Positions 35,626 to 45,047 are shown, numbered from the stretch's first letter. The stretch: 64,000 nucleotides of DNA from Bradyrhizobium sp. CCBAU 051011 (GCF_009930815.1 NZ_CP022222.1:7730501-7794500); one strand, 5' to 3'. Translations and numbers: made by a program. The notes: generated by a model from the sequence alone, not told the origin.

Positions 35626-36429
35626 CTACTGTTGGGCGGACGGCAACCGTACCGGCGGCCGCGCCTGCGCTCTGGCTTCCGTTGCCGGAGGCGTCGACAC
35701 CGGCTTCGGCTTACGCGCGGGGTTGGCAACCGGCACTGGCGGCGCCGCCGACGTCCTGGGCCGCAGGTTTTGCTCGGAGAAATTGGCGATCGTGCGCGCC
35801 ATTTGCTCCTGGTTCGCCTTGAGTTGCTCGGCGGTCTTGGCACTTTCGCGGGCCAGTTCTGCCTGGCTGGCCTTGAGCTGTTCGATCTCCTGCTGCACGC
35901 CTGCGAGATCGCGCGCCATCGTCTGGAGCAACTGGGCCTGCTCGGCAGCGATCGCGGCGGCTGCCGCATCTTGCGGTGCGGCCTGGGGCGGAGCCGGCAA
36001 TTGCGAAACTGCGGCATCCGCCGCAGCCAGCCGAACGGCAGGCGGGCTCTGCTGGTCGGCAAGAACAGGCGTTTCCGATGGCAATGACGAAGCCGCGGCC
36101 AGTTGCGGTGCCCACCGGGCGACCATCGGCCTGACCGTCTCGCCATAGGATTGCCAGGCGAAAGCAGCGGTACAGATGCCCACAGTCAACAGCAGGCCGA
36201 TCAAGCCGCGTAGCGCCGGCCTGCCGCGCGATGGCTGACGAATCCTTTTCGCCTTCTCCAGCCTGGAAATCTGCTCATTGAAGCGCGCGAGCTCTTCATC
36301 CGCGCGGGCAATCTGCTCATAGGCATGCGCGAGCCGTTCATCGGCGCGCGCGACCAGTTCTTTCTCTTGCGCGGATAGTGCTGGATTGACCTGCGGATCG
36401 GTCTGCGTGGTGCTCGCCGGGGAATCCAT
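35626..36429 (-). CDS. Membrane-anchored coiled-coil protein
   Basis: 267 residues. Residues 21-62 form an N-terminal coiled coil (AHAYEQIARADEELARFNEQ), a single membrane helix runs about 74-93 (RGLIGLLLTVGICTAAFAW), then an Ala/Pro/Gln-rich stretch and a second predicted coil (about 165-235). The ATG at 36429 follows AGGAGG. It lies downstream of the FtsZ paralogue on the same strand. The arrangement resembles scaffolding or tethering proteins of the cell envelope; its partner is unknown. Confidence 0.72.
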   Translation of the reverse strand: MDSPASTTQTDPQVNPALSAQEKELVARADERLAHAYEQIARADEELARFNEQISRLEKAKRIRQPSRGRPALRGLIGLLLTVGICTAAFAWQSYGETVRPMVARWAPQLAAASSLPSETPVLADQQSPPAVRLAAADAAVSQLPAPPQAAPQDAAAAAIAAEQAQLLQTMARDLAGVQQEIEQLKASQAELARESAKTAEQLKANQEQMARTIANFSEQNLRPRTSAAPPVPVANPARKPKPVSTPPATEARAQARPPVRLPSAQQ

Positions 36430-36654
36430 GGGGCGCCTCCTGCCAGTTTTGCCGTCAACTGAACGGGCGATCGTCGGATTGTAGACACTCCCTACCGCGG
36501 TTTTGACCAAAGCATGGCTGGAGGATGGAAAGTCTGGGGCGATTTGAACAGTGCCCCCGGGGCACCGCGCATGCCTTGAGGGGGATCTTCAGATCGCGCG
36601 CAGCTATCCACCTCCCGCATCCGGGAAGCGAGTGACCTTGGTTGTTTCGACGGC

Positions 36655-37896
36655 TCAGTTCGCCTTGCGGCCCAGGAAGGCCGGAATATCCAGCACCTTT
36701 TCCTCGATCGGGTTGTGCACGGGAGCCGCGCGGCCGTATGGGTCGAGGCGCTGCGGAGCCGCGGCATGCCTCGCGTGTTCGGCGACCGCCGGTCGTGTTT
36801 CGGGGCGGCGGAGCGGCGGCGGGCTGGCGAATTGCGGCGGCGGCGCACCGCGCTGGTCGGCGATGCGGCGCCGGTCGTTGGAGAGCCTGCCGGCGAGATC
36901 GGTAAGCAGGTTTTCCGCGACCTGGGTCTGGCCCGTCGCTTCGACATTGTCGATGCCGGTCGCCACGACCGAGACGCGGACGATGCCTTCGAGGCTGGCA
37001 TCGAAGGTCGCGCCGACGATGATGTTGGCGTCCTGATCGGCCTCGTCGCGGATGCGGGTCGCGGCTTCGTCGACCTCGAACAGCGTGAGATCCCGGCCGC
37101 CGGTGATGGAGACGATGAGGCCGCTGGCGCGCTTGATCGAGGGGTTCTCGATCAGCGGGTTGGAAATCGCGGCTACCGCGGCATTGAGCACGCGCTTGGG
37201 GCCGGAGGCCTCGCCCCTGCCCATCATCGCCTTGCCCTTCTCGCGCATGACCGAGAGCACATCGGCGAAATCGAGATTGATCAGGCCTTCCTTGACGATG
37301 AGGTCGCTGATGCAGGCCACGCCCGAATACAGCACCTGGTCGGCCATCGCAAAAGCGTCCGCAAAGGTGGTCTTCTCGTTGGCCACCCGGAACAGGTTCT
37401 GGTTCGGGATGATCAGGAGAGTGTCGACCGCTTTCAGAAGTTCCGCAATGCCGGCTTCGGCATAGCGCATGCGGCGCGCACCCTCGAACTGGAACGGCTT
37501 GGTGACGACGCCGATGGTGAGAATGCCGAGCTCGCGCGCAATCCTGGCGATGACGGGCGCGGCGCCGGTGCCGGTGCCGCCGCCCATGCCGGCGGTGATG
37601 AACACCATGTGGGCACCGGTCAGATGATCGCGGATCTCGTCGGTGGTCTCTTCCGCCGCCGCACGCCCGACGTCGGGCTGGGCGCCGGCGCCAAGGCCCC
37701 CGGTCACCTGCGTGCCCATCTGGATGACACGCCTGGCCTTGGAACTGGTGAGCGCCTGGGCATCGGTATTGGCGACGATGAATTCGACGCCTTCAAGCCC
37801 GGCGTCGATCATGTTGTTGACGGCGTTGCCGCCGGCGCCGCCGACCCCGAACACGATAATGCGCGCCCTCAGCTCGCGAATGTCGGTGCCAGTCAT
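36655..37896 (-). CDS. ftsZ: FtsZ paralogue with short linker
   Basis: 413 residues. The tubulin signature GGGTGTG occupies 105-111, the T7 loop NLDFADV 207-213, and the C-terminal peptide ends [12 protein letters not shown], close to the LDIPAFL...N tail that binds FtsA/ZipA-like partners. Canonical Rhizobiales FtsZ carries a linker of hundreds of residues; here the linker is only about 60. No dcw-cluster genes surround it, so this is a second FtsZ, not the main copy. The upstream neighbour (HTH-coiled-coil) ends 51 bases before it. Confidence 0.95.
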   Translation of the reverse strand: MTGTDIRELRARIIVFGVGGAGGNAVNNMIDAGLEGVEFIVANTDAQALTSSKARRVIQMGTQVTGGLGAGAQPDVGRAAAEETTDEIRDHLTGAHMVFITAGMGGGTGTGAAPVIARIARELGILTIGVVTKPFQFEGARRMRYAEAGIAELLKAVDTLLIIPNQNLFRVANEKTTFADAFAMADQVLYSGVACISDLIVKEGLINLDFADVLSVMREKGKAMMGRGEASGPKRVLNAAVAAISNPLIENPSIKRASGLIVSITGGRDLTLFEVDEAATRIRDEADQDANIIVGATFDASLEGIVRVSVVATGIDNVEATGQTQVAENLLTDLAGRLSNDRRRIADQRGAPPPQFASPPPLRRPETRPAVAEHARHAAAPQRLDPYGRAAPVHNPIEEKVLDIPAFLGRKAN

Positions 37897-37947
37897 TGTT
37901 GCCCCACGGTTGCTCCGCTCAACCGCGGAATGAGAGAAAAGGGATTG

Positions 37948-38454
37948 CTATCCACGAGACGCCCTGCGGTCTGCTTCCACCAGGCTCGCCGCCACATGCC
38001 CGACCCGGCGCGCAGAATGTCCGTGATTCTCGTCTGAACTGGAAGTTCGGACAGCGGCCCGCAGGGCCACCACCTCGCCCTCCAGCCGCGCCGTCGCCTC
38101 CCGGGCGGCGGTGGTCTCGGCAGTCGCCTGCAGCAGTTCCGCCATCAGGCGGTCGGCGCGCGCGCGTTCGTGCTCGAAATCCCAGCGATTGCCCGCTGCC
38201 CTGGCCTCGAGCTGCACGATCTCCGCCTGCAGCGTCACGACGAGCGCCCTCAACTGAGCGGCCTCGCCCGCCCGGTGACCACCCGGTGGGTGTGGCGTAT
38301 GCCTGATTTCGGCGAGATCGACGCTCACCAGCGCCTTCCCGTCGTCGGAAAGCGAGCGCGGCAAGTGGAGCCGCCTGGCAAGCGAACGGGCGGCCGCTGC
38401 CGAGATGTTCAGGCGGGCGCCCAGGGCTGCATAGGTCAGAATCTCAACGGACAT
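37948..38454 (-). CDS. HTH and coiled-coil protein upstream of ftsZ paralogue
   Basis: 168 residues. Residues 5-35 form a likely helix-turn-helix (LTYAALGARLNISAAAARSL), then a linker and a coiled coil of about 75 residues (AEIVQLEARAAGNRWDFEHE ...). Such proteins are common in Bradyrhizobium and often sit next to plasmid- or phage-type genes, but here the neighbour is an ftsZ paralogue 51 bases downstream. A DNA-binding function is inferred from the fold only. Confidence 0.72.
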   Translation of the reverse strand: MSVEILTYAALGARLNISAAAARSLARRLHLPRSLSDDGKALVSVDLAEIRHTPHPPGGHRAGEAAQLRALVVTLQAEIVQLEARAAGNRWDFEHERARADRLMAELLQATAETTAAREATARLEGEVVALRAAVRTSSSDENHGHSARRVGHVAASLVEADRRASRG

Positions 38455-38708
38455 CGGCTGTTCTCCCCGAACGAACCGCGCTGGAATCGTCTGATGATGA
38501 CCGGATAGTGCCCGTGAGGCTAAGGGCAATATAGTTAACAGGTGGTTAACCGGCCGGTGGCGCCGTAATGATTTAGCCACCCCCGCGGCCGCCCTGCCCG
38601 GCTGCGGCCGGCCGGCGAAAGCCAACCGGGATCGGGAACCGGCAGCAAGCTGGCGCGGGATCGACAGGTCGCGGTATATTCGGCCATCGCGGCTGAGGCG
38701 CGATAGAG

Positions 38709-38918
38709 ATGGACGACGAAGAACTCGCTGACCTGCACCGATTCCTGGCCGAGTACCACCGCCGGCTCGCCCGGGAAGCCGTGCTCGATGTCGTGCAGCA
38801 ATATCACTCCGACCTTGCCCAACGGCTCGCCGACGAGGCCGCGCTGATCCCGAGACGAACCGCGATCGCGCAGCGGCTGCGCGAGGGTGAGCAGCAGAAG
38901 CGTAACGAGATGGAGTGA
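38709..38918 (+). CDS. Small helical hypothetical protein
   Basis: 69 residues, strongly helical and charged (LADLHRFLAEYHRRLAREAV...). ATG after a TAGAG-like site. It lies opposite a long non-coding stretch on the minus strand. No family is recognised; it could be a spurious frame in a GC-rich region. Confidence 0.42.
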   Translation: MDDEELADLHRFLAEYHRRLAREAVLDVVQQYHSDLAQRLADEAALIPRRTAIAQRLREGEQQKRNEME

Positions 38919-38982
38919 GCGGCGGAAGCCTATCATCACGCTGCACCACGCGATGGGGGCGGATGATCCGAGGGAGGCCGTC

Positions 38983-39333
38983 ATGAACCAGCCGCAGCCA
39001 GTCAAGGACGCCAGCCACCTTTACGAAGTCGAGCGCCGCGCCGAGCATGCGGCGCGCCCCGGCTTTCGCATCATGGAGTTGCAGCTCTCCGAAACCCAGA
39101 AGGTGCCGTGGCACACCCACAGCAATGTGTCAGATACTTTCTACGTGCTGGAAGGCCAGATGAGGCTGTTCCTGCAGGATCCGAAAGAGGAAGTGAGTTT
39201 GAAGCCCGGCGAAGTCTATGTCGTCAGGCCGACGCGACCGCATCTGGTGACGAACGGGGGCACGAAGTCGCTCACCTTCCTGGTTCTGCAAGGGGTCGGC
39301 GAATACGATTTTGTTCCGCTCCTGAAGGGTTAG
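38983..39333 (+). CDS. Single-domain cupin protein
   Basis: 116 residues. The cupin 1 motif VPWHTHSNVSDTFYVLEGQM gives His, His and Glu for metal binding; cupin 2 is PGEVYVVRPTRPHLVTN. The gene follows GGGAGG by seven bases. Single cupins of this size have very varied roles. The next gene, a VOC protein, is on the same strand but is 156 bases away. Confidence 0.85.
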   Translation: MNQPQPVKDASHLYEVERRAEHAARPGFRIMELQLSETQKVPWHTHSNVSDTFYVLEGQMRLFLQDPKEEVSLKPGEVYVVRPTRPHLVTNGGTKSLTFLVLQGVGEYDFVPLLKG

Positions 39334-39489
39334 GTTCCTGGGGAACTGGCAGCGGACATGCATTGACGCGCCACCAATGCGCGGACTGCCGTCACACTTT
39401 GTTCAAACAACGGATCGACAATCGCGGCAATACAAGAGCGGGCTGGGCCATCCTGCATGGATCAAATCCATCGAACCAAGGAGACAGCC

Positions 39490-39951
39490 ATGGCAAGTAA
39501 AGTAAAGCCGGTTCCCGAGGGATTCCACACCGTCACGCCTTATCTCGTCGTCGACGGGGCCGACAAGGTCATCAACTTCATGAAAGAAGCCTTCGGAGCC
39601 CAGCCGGTATTCGAGCCGATGATGCGGCCCGACGGCAAGGTCATGCATGCGGAGTACAAGATCGGAAATTCCATCGTGATGATTTCCGACTCCTCGGAGC
39701 GCGCGCAAGCAACATCGACCATGCTGTATCTCTACGTACCCAACGTCGATGCCGTTTATCAGAAGGCGCTCAAGGCCGGCGCGACATCGTTGATGGAGCC
39801 CGCGGATCAATTCTATGGCGACCGCAGCGGCGGCGTGAAGGACCCCGCCGGCAACTCCTGGCACATCGGCACCCACATCGAGGACGTATCGCCGGCTGAT
39901 CTCAAGAAGCGCGCGACGGAATATATGAAGCAGCAGCACAAGGCGGCGTAG
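39490..39951 (+). CDS. VOC (PhnB-like) protein
   Basis: 153 residues. HTVTPYLVVDGADKVINFMK and EAFGAQPVFEPMMRPDGKVM mark the first module; MLYLYVPNVDAVYQKALKAG and the closing DPAGNSWHIGTH the second. PhnB-type VOC proteins of this length are common in soil bacteria; some act as 3-demethylubiquinone-like or lactam-resistance proteins. Metal residues are partly present. Specific substrate unknown. Confidence 0.83.
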   Translation: MASKVKPVPEGFHTVTPYLVVDGADKVINFMKEAFGAQPVFEPMMRPDGKVMHAEYKIGNSIVMISDSSERAQATSTMLYLYVPNVDAVYQKALKAGATSLMEPADQFYGDRSGGVKDPAGNSWHIGTHIEDVSPADLKKRATEYMKQQHKAA

Positions 39952-39969
39952 GCGAAACGCGCAAGCTTC

Positions 39970-40058
39970 GTAGGGTGGGTTAGCGAAGCGTAACCCACCG
40001 AAGTCTCGATACGCGGTTAGTGCAGCCGGTGGGTTACGCCTTCGGCTACCCACCCTAC
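39970..40058. repeat. GTAGGGTGGGTTAGCG-type inverted repeat
   Basis: Arm one GTAGGGTGGGTTAGCGAAGC (from 39970) and arm two GGTGGGTTACGCCTTCGGCT (from 40028) match the element at 34608-34697 almost base for base, spacer included. Confidence 0.85.
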
Positions 40059-40064
40059 GCGCTA

Positions 40065-40424
40065 TCAAAGATACGGCAATGATTTGGCCATGCCAGCATC
40101 AACCAGCTGCAAATATTCCCTTTTCAGAACTGAACCCAACAACTCCCACGCCCATCGCGCATTGCGCAGGTCCAGGTGTTCGATAAACGAAACTCCGATC
40201 GCATTCTTCAAATGATCGTTTCCGTCTCTGTAGTACTTCTCGGCCAGCTTGAAGCACGATGCGACGTCTTTTGTATTCCCGAGGGTGATGGCACGTTGCA
40301 CGAAACCGGCAAACACACCCATTTCCAGATGTAGCAAGCCGTGCTGCGCATTAATTGCGGTTGTCAAATCCGGAAAAGTGTCCTTCAACTCCTTCAGGAA
40401 GATGCTTCGATGAAGGTCGCCCAC
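40065..40424 (-). CDS. Hypothetical helical protein (DUF7674-like pattern)
   Basis: 119 residues, mostly helical: DLTTAINAQHGLLHLEMGVF, then DVASCFKLAEKYYRDGNDHL, AIGVSFIEHLDLRNARWAWE and LLGSVLKREY. The pattern recalls the DUF7674-type proteins found next to polymorphic toxins, some of which may be immunity proteins, a weak recollection. No toxin is adjacent. The gene lies between two halves of GTGGGTTAGCG-type repeats, and its base composition is lower in GC, suggesting acquisition. Confidence 0.62.
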   Translation of the reverse strand: MGDLHRSIFLKELKDTFPDLTTAINAQHGLLHLEMGVFAGFVQRAITLGNTKDVASCFKLAEKYYRDGNDHLKNAIGVSFIEHLDLRNARWAWELLGSVLKREYLQLVDAGMAKSLPYL

Positions 40425-40507
40425 TTGGAATCCTCAAGGTTTGTGTTGGGTCGTCGCGACACCTATCCTGCTTGCACCGTCACTCTCGATTTGCGGTCGG
40501 CTCGGCC

Positions 40508-40539
40508 GGTGGGTTACGCCTTCGGCTAACCCACCCTAC
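40508..40539. repeat. Half copy of GTGGGTTACGCC palindrome
   Basis: GGTGGGTTACGCCTTCGGCT through CACCCTAC is one arm of the same palindrome family, without its partner. It is located 7 bases before the stop of the acyl-CoA carboxylase gene on the minus strand. Confidence 0.7.
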
Positions 40540-40546
40540 GCATCTG

Positions 40547-42079
40547 TCACAACGGCAGATTATCGTGCTTCTTCGCCGGCATCTCGACCTTCTTGTCTTT
40601 CAGCATCGCGAGCGCCCTTGCGATCCGCCTTCTTGTCGAATGCGGCATGATGACGTCGTCGATGTAGCCGCGCTCGGCGGCGATGAACGGTGACAGGAAG
40701 CGGTCTTCGTATTCCTTGGTGCGCTTGGCGATTGCGTCGGGATCGTTCATGTCGGCGCGGAAGATGATTTCCACCGCACCCTTGGCGCCCATCACCGCGA
40801 TCTGCGCGGTCGGCCAGGCGTAGTTCATGTCGGCGCCGATTTCCTTGGACGCCATGACGTCGAACGCGCCGCCATAGGCCTTGCGGGTGATGACGGTGAC
40901 GAGCGGCACCGTGCATTGCGAATAGGCGAACAGCAGTTTCGCGCCGTGCTTGATCAGGCCGCCATACTCTTGAGCGGTGCCCGGCAGGAAGCCCGGCACG
41001 TCCACAAACGTCACGATCGGGATGTTGAAGGCATCACAAAAACGGACAAAACGCGCGGCCTTGCGCGACGCATCGCTGTCGAGCACGCCCGCCAGCACCA
41101 TCGGCTGGTTGGCGACAAAGCCGACGGTGCGGCCGGCGATGCGGCCGAAGCCGGTGACGATGTTCCTGGCGAAGGTTTCCGAGATTTCGAAGAAATCGCC
41201 CTCGTCCACGACCTTCAGGATCAATTCCTTCATGTCGTAGGGTTTGTTCGGATTGTCGGGGATCAGCGTGTCGAGCGACATGTCGACACGCTCGATGTCG
41301 TCAAAGCTCGGCCATTCCGGCACGCCGTCAGAGTTGTTTGACGGCAGGAAGTCGATCAGCCGGCGCATCTGCAACAGCGTTTCGACGTCGTTCTCGAATG
41401 CGCCGTCGGCGATGGAGGAGCGCGTCGCGTGCACCGAGGCGCCGCCGAGTTCTTCCGCGGTCACCACTTCATTGGTGACGGTCTTCACCACGTCGGGGCC
41501 GGTGACGAACATGTAGCTGGTGTTCTTCACCATGAAGATGAAGTCGGTCATTGCGGGCGAATAGACGTCGCCGCCGGCGCACGGGCCCATGATGACGGAG
41601 ATCTGCGGGATCACGCCTGACGCAATGACGTTGCGGCGGAACACGTAGGAATAGCCCGCGAGCGCGGCGACGCCCTCCTGGATGCGCGCGCCGCCGGCGT
41701 CATAGAGGCCGATGATCGGCGCCCTCGCCTTCATCGCCATGTCCTGCAGCTTTGTGATTTTCAGCGCGTGGGTCTCGGACAGCGAGCCGCCGAACACGGT
41801 AAAATCCTTGGCGAAGACGAAGGTCTTGCGGCCGTTCACCGTGCCCCAGCCGGTGACGACGCCATCGCCCGGCACCTTGGTCTTTTCCATCCCGAATTCG
41901 GTCGAGCGGTGCTCGACGAACATGTCGAATTCCTCGAATGAGCCCTTGTCGAGCAGGAGTTCGATGCGCTCCCGTGCCGTCAATTTCCCGCGGGCGTGCT
42001 GCGCCTCGATGCGCTTCTCGCCGCCGCCGAGCTTGGCGCCGGCGCGCCGTTCTTCGAGGGTGTCCAGGATATCCTTCAT
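40547..42079 (-). CDS. pccB: Acyl-CoA carboxylase beta subunit (propionyl-CoA type)
   Basis: 510 residues. Carboxyltransferase signatures include [18 protein letters not shown], the [11 protein letters not shown] region and the C-terminal [20 protein letters not shown] and [14 protein letters not shown]. The length and the motif [20 protein letters not shown] fit propionyl-CoA carboxylase PccB rather than acetyl-CoA AccD. It transfers CO2 from carboxybiotin of an alpha subunit (not in this window) to acyl-CoA. The ATG at 42079 ([12 protein letters not shown]) is preferred to upstream in-frame starts. Confidence 0.94.
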   Translation of the reverse strand: MKDILDTLEERRAGAKLGGGEKRIEAQHARGKLTARERIELLLDKGSFEEFDMFVEHRSTEFGMEKTKVPGDGVVTGWGTVNGRKTFVFAKDFTVFGGSLSETHALKITKLQDMAMKARAPIIGLYDAGGARIQEGVAALAGYSYVFRRNVIASGVIPQISVIMGPCAGGDVYSPAMTDFIFMVKNTSYMFVTGPDVVKTVTNEVVTAEELGGASVHATRSSIADGAFENDVETLLQMRRLIDFLPSNNSDGVPEWPSFDDIERVDMSLDTLIPDNPNKPYDMKELILKVVDEGDFFEISETFARNIVTGFGRIAGRTVGFVANQPMVLAGVLDSDASRKAARFVRFCDAFNIPIVTFVDVPGFLPGTAQEYGGLIKHGAKLLFAYSQCTVPLVTVITRKAYGGAFDVMASKEIGADMNYAWPTAQIAVMGAKGAVEIIFRADMNDPDAIAKRTKEYEDRFLSPFIAAERGYIDDVIMPHSTRRRIARALAMLKDKKVEMPAKKHDNLPL

Positions 42080-42215
42080 GCTGCTTCCGCCTGCCTTTTG
42101 GGTAACGATTTGAAGGCCTTCTAACACGGCCTTTTCGGAAGCGGAAACACCCATCCGGCATCTGGTACCGCCGCCTTGCGCCCCCTATATGCCGATCCTG
42201 ACCATGGGGACCGGA

Positions 42216-42623
42216 ATGACCGATATCGCTGGCGCCGACACCTCGGGCGCCGTTACTAGGGGCGTGCGCGCGGTGCTCCGGCTGGAAGGATTAGCGCTAT
42301 TTATCGGAATGACGCTGCTTTATTACATCTGGGACGGCGACTGGTGGATTTACGGCCTGCTGTTTTTCGTCCCCGATCTCAGCTTTGCGGCCTACCTGTC
42401 AGGGCCGCGTTTCGGCGCCATGATCTACAACGCAGCGCATAGCTACCTGGCGCCGATGGCGATGATGACGACCGGCTTGGGCACCGCTTCGCCGCTCATC
42501 CTCTCGATCGCGATGATCTGGCTGGCCCATATCGGCTTCGACCGCGCGCTCGGCTATGGGCTGAAATACGAGACCGGTTTCTCGTTCACGCATCTGGGGC
42601 GGATCGGGAAGTCTGCGAATTGA
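42216..42623 (+). CDS. DUF4260 membrane protein
   Basis: 135 residues with about four membrane segments: LRLEGLALFIGMTLLYYIWD, IYGLLFFVPDLSFAAYLSGP, YNAAHSYLAPMAMMTTGLGT and SIAMIWLAHIGFDRALGYGL. The PDLS, YN-x-x-H-x-Y and HIGFDRALGYGLKY motifs define DUF4260. The ATG at 42216 follows GGGGA; an upstream ATG at 42189 exists. The family has no known function. Confidence 0.88.
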   Translation: MTDIAGADTSGAVTRGVRAVLRLEGLALFIGMTLLYYIWDGDWWIYGLLFFVPDLSFAAYLSGPRFGAMIYNAAHSYLAPMAMMTTGLGTASPLILSIAMIWLAHIGFDRALGYGLKYETGFSFTHLGRIGKSAN

Positions 42624-42694
42624 CAACCGATTTGTAGCTTGATGTAGTCTCTCCCAAAGCTGCCGCAGGACAGCAAAAAATTTGGGGGAAACGA

Positions 42695-43623
42695 ATGCTG
42701 ACGGACTGGCGCGTCGCCGTGACCGGCGCGATTCTTTGCACCGCTGTTCTATTCACCGGCATCGAAGCATCGGCGCAACCGATCCCGAAGGATGTCGCGG
42801 CACGCAGGTCACGGTTGCCGGCGAATTCCGTATCGCGCAAGGCACCGGCAAACTTCCCGTCGTGGTGCTGATGCATGGATCGAGCGGCGTCGGCGCCGGC
42901 ATGGATCCGTGGGTGCGCCACTTCAATGCGATGGGCATTTCGACCTTCGTGATCGACGGGTTCAGCGGCCGCGGGCTGACCATGGTCGGCCCCAACCAGG
43001 CCCTGCTCGGCCGGCTTAACTTCATCGTCGATATCTACCGTTCGCTCGAAATCCTCGCCAAGCATCCGCGCGTCGATCCTGACCGAATCGTGCTGATGGG
43101 ATTTTCACGCGGCGGACAGGCGGCGCTCTACGCCAGCCTCGATCGCTTCCACAAGCTCTGGAACAAGTCCGGCGCGCAGTTCGCGGCCTATATACCGTTC
43201 TATCCGGATTGCTCGACCACCTACGCCAGCGACACCGAGGTTGTCGCACGCCCGATCCGGATCTTTCACGGCACGCCTGACGACTACAACCCCGTCGCCA
43301 CCTGCAAGGCCTATCTCGCCCGCCTGCAGGACGCCAAGCGCGACGCGACGCTGACGGAATATCCGGATTCCCAGCACGGCTTCGATGCGGGCCTGCTCGG
43401 CCTCAGCACGATCGTCGTATCAGTCAACGCACAGTCCGCCCGCAATTGCCGCCTCAGGGAGGGCGAAGCGGGCGTTCTCATGAACGACGACACCAAGGAG
43501 CCCTTCACCTATAAGGATGCCTGCATCGCGCTCAATCCGCATGTCGGCGGCAACCCGGCGACTGCGAAAGAAGCGCAGAAGGCGGTGAGCGAATTCCTGC
43601 AGGCGTTGCTCAAGCTGGGATAA
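42695..43623 (+). pseudogene. Dienelactone hydrolase-like gene with a frameshift after the signal peptide
   Basis: The ATG at 42695 (after GGGGGAA) encodes a signal peptide MLTDWRVAVTGAILCTAVLF ... EASAQPIPKDV in frame 1, but the body GTQVTVAGEFRIAQGTGKLP and onward lies in another frame. Restoring one base at about 42802-42808 joins PKDVA to TQVTV. The body is intact: MHGSSGVG (oxyanion), nucleophile elbow MGFSRGGQ, GTPDDY and SQHGFD. It is the dienelactone hydrolase/alpha-beta hydrolase fold. The break may be a mutation or a base error. Confidence 0.8.
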
Positions 43624-43720
43624 CGACTTGGTGAAACTTCACCGAGCCGCGCACCAGTGGAACCGATGAACCCGTTTGCGATTTTGGCGTTGATTGCCAA
43701 ACCGAACGGAGGCCATCAAG

Positions 43721-44209
43721 ATGTCTGGATCCAACCTCACGCGAACGGCGCTGCTGCTTGCATCGCTATCGCTGGCCGGCAGCGCGGTGCTGGCCGCGCC
43801 TGCCTCGCCCTTCGTCGCCATGGCCGGCACATGGTCCGGCGGCGGCGTGCTCAGCACCACCGACGGACAGCAGGAGCAATTGCGCTGCCGCGCGGCGTAT
43901 GATGTCGCCGGCAGCGGCGAGCAGCTTCGGCTCAATCTGACCTGCGCCAGCGCAAGCTATAAGTTCGATCTCGCAAGCGATGTCGAGTACCGTGGTGGCA
44001 CGATTTCGGGCTCATGGACCGAAGCCAGCCGCAACGCTTCCGGCACCCTTTCCGGACGCGCCGCCGGCGACCGTGTCGAGGCTGCGGCAAGAGGCGACAG
44101 TTTTTCGGCGCATCTGTCGCTGACGACCCGCGGCGGCAAGCAGACGGTGTCGATCCAACCCCAGGGCACCAACATCACGTCGGTCTCGCTGGCGCTGAAC
44201 CGGCGTTAG
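43721..44209 (+). CDS. Secreted hypothetical protein (lipocalin-like size)
   Basis: 162 residues starting MSGSNLTRTALLLASLSLAG, cleaved near LAA. The rest, SPFVAMAGTWSGGGVLSTTD and repeated short strands (ISGSWTEASRNASGTL, LTTRGGKQTVSIQPQG), looks like a small beta barrel. Relatives are common exported hypothetical proteins of Bradyrhizobium. It ends just before the convergent class D beta-lactamase gene. Function unknown. Confidence 0.75.
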   Translation: MSGSNLTRTALLLASLSLAGSAVLAAPASPFVAMAGTWSGGGVLSTTDGQQEQLRCRAAYDVAGSGEQLRLNLTCASASYKFDLASDVEYRGGTISGSWTEASRNASGTLSGRAAGDRVEAAARGDSFSAHLSLTTRGGKQTVSIQPQGTNITSVSLALNRR

Positions 44210-44228
44210 CCCAGCGGTTCGCCAAACG

Positions 44229-45047
44229 TCAGATCGCCACGATATCGGCGAGGCATTGCTGCACCACCGTCATGCGGGCGGCGATGTGGCTTTGTTCCTT
44301 GCAGTCCATGTTCATGGCGAACACGGTTTGCTGGCTGCCCTTCTCGGCCCAGCCGACCATCCAGCCCAGTGACGGCTTGCCCGCTTCCGCACCCAACAGG
44401 CCGCTCTTGGCGCGGATGGTGGCGTCGCCGACCTTCGTCACGGGGATGATGTCGCGCGTCAATTCCTGGCTGCGCTTTCCGACCGGCAGCACGCCGCGCC
44501 GCAAGCGATCGACGAAATCAATCTGCTGGATCGGATCGATGCGCAGATTGCCGGTCAGCCAGAACTGGTCGATGCCGCCGCCGATGTCGCGATTGCCGTA
44601 GTCGAACAGGTCGAGATATTTCTGCATGCGCTCAGGCCCGACGCGCCGCGCGATCTCCTGATAGACCGGTACGGCGGAAACCGCGATTGCCGAACGCAGC
44701 GTGTGGTCCTTGTTCCAGGCCTCGATGCTGCGCGTCACGCCATCCCATTTGAAGGCATCCTTATCGGGATCCTCGACCACGCCGGTATCCAGCGCGATGA
44801 CCGAATTTGGAATCTTGAAGGTCGAAGCCGGCAGCCTGCCCTCGCCCGAGCGCACCTTGTCGCTGGCGATGATCAGGTAATCGTCGACCTTGTAGGCAAC
44901 GAAGGTGCCGACGGTGCCGAGATCGAAAAAACGCTTGGAGAGGTCGTCGCGAAACTCGCTGCGCTGGTAGGAGACGTTGGCAAGGGCGCGCGCGGGCGAC
45001 AGAGTGGTCGCGGCAAGGACACCGAGCGCATGACGACGAGTGATCAC
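44229..45047 (-). CDS. Class D (OXA-type) beta-lactamase
   Basis: 272 residues with an N-terminal export signal (RRHALGVLAATTLSPARALA). The class D motifs are all present: Ser75-x-x-Lys78 in PASTFKIP, SAV (124-126), YGN at 150-152, Trp163 in QFWL, and KSG at 214-216, with the K/S replacing the more usual KTG. The lysine is normally carboxylated and hydrolyses the acyl-enzyme. It sits in ordinary chromosome, without integron or IS on either side, so it is probably intrinsic. Spectrum cannot be read. Confidence 0.93.
   Translation of the reverse strand: MITRRHALGVLAATTLSPARALANVSYQRSEFRDDLSKRFFDLGTVGTFVAYKVDDYLIIASDKVRSGEGRLPASTFKIPNSVIALDTGVVEDPDKDAFKWDGVTRSIEAWNKDHTLRSAIAVSAVPVYQEIARRVGPERMQKYLDLFDYGNRDIGGGIDQFWLTGNLRIDPIQQIDFVDRLRRGVLPVGKRSQELTRDIIPVTKVGDATIRAKSGLLGAEAGKPSLGWMVGWAEKGSQQTVFAMNMDCKEQSHIAARMTVVQQCLADIVAI

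Noticed and set aside
36715..38037. 440-codon plus-strand frame
   Set aside because: Antisense to the FtsZ paralogue.
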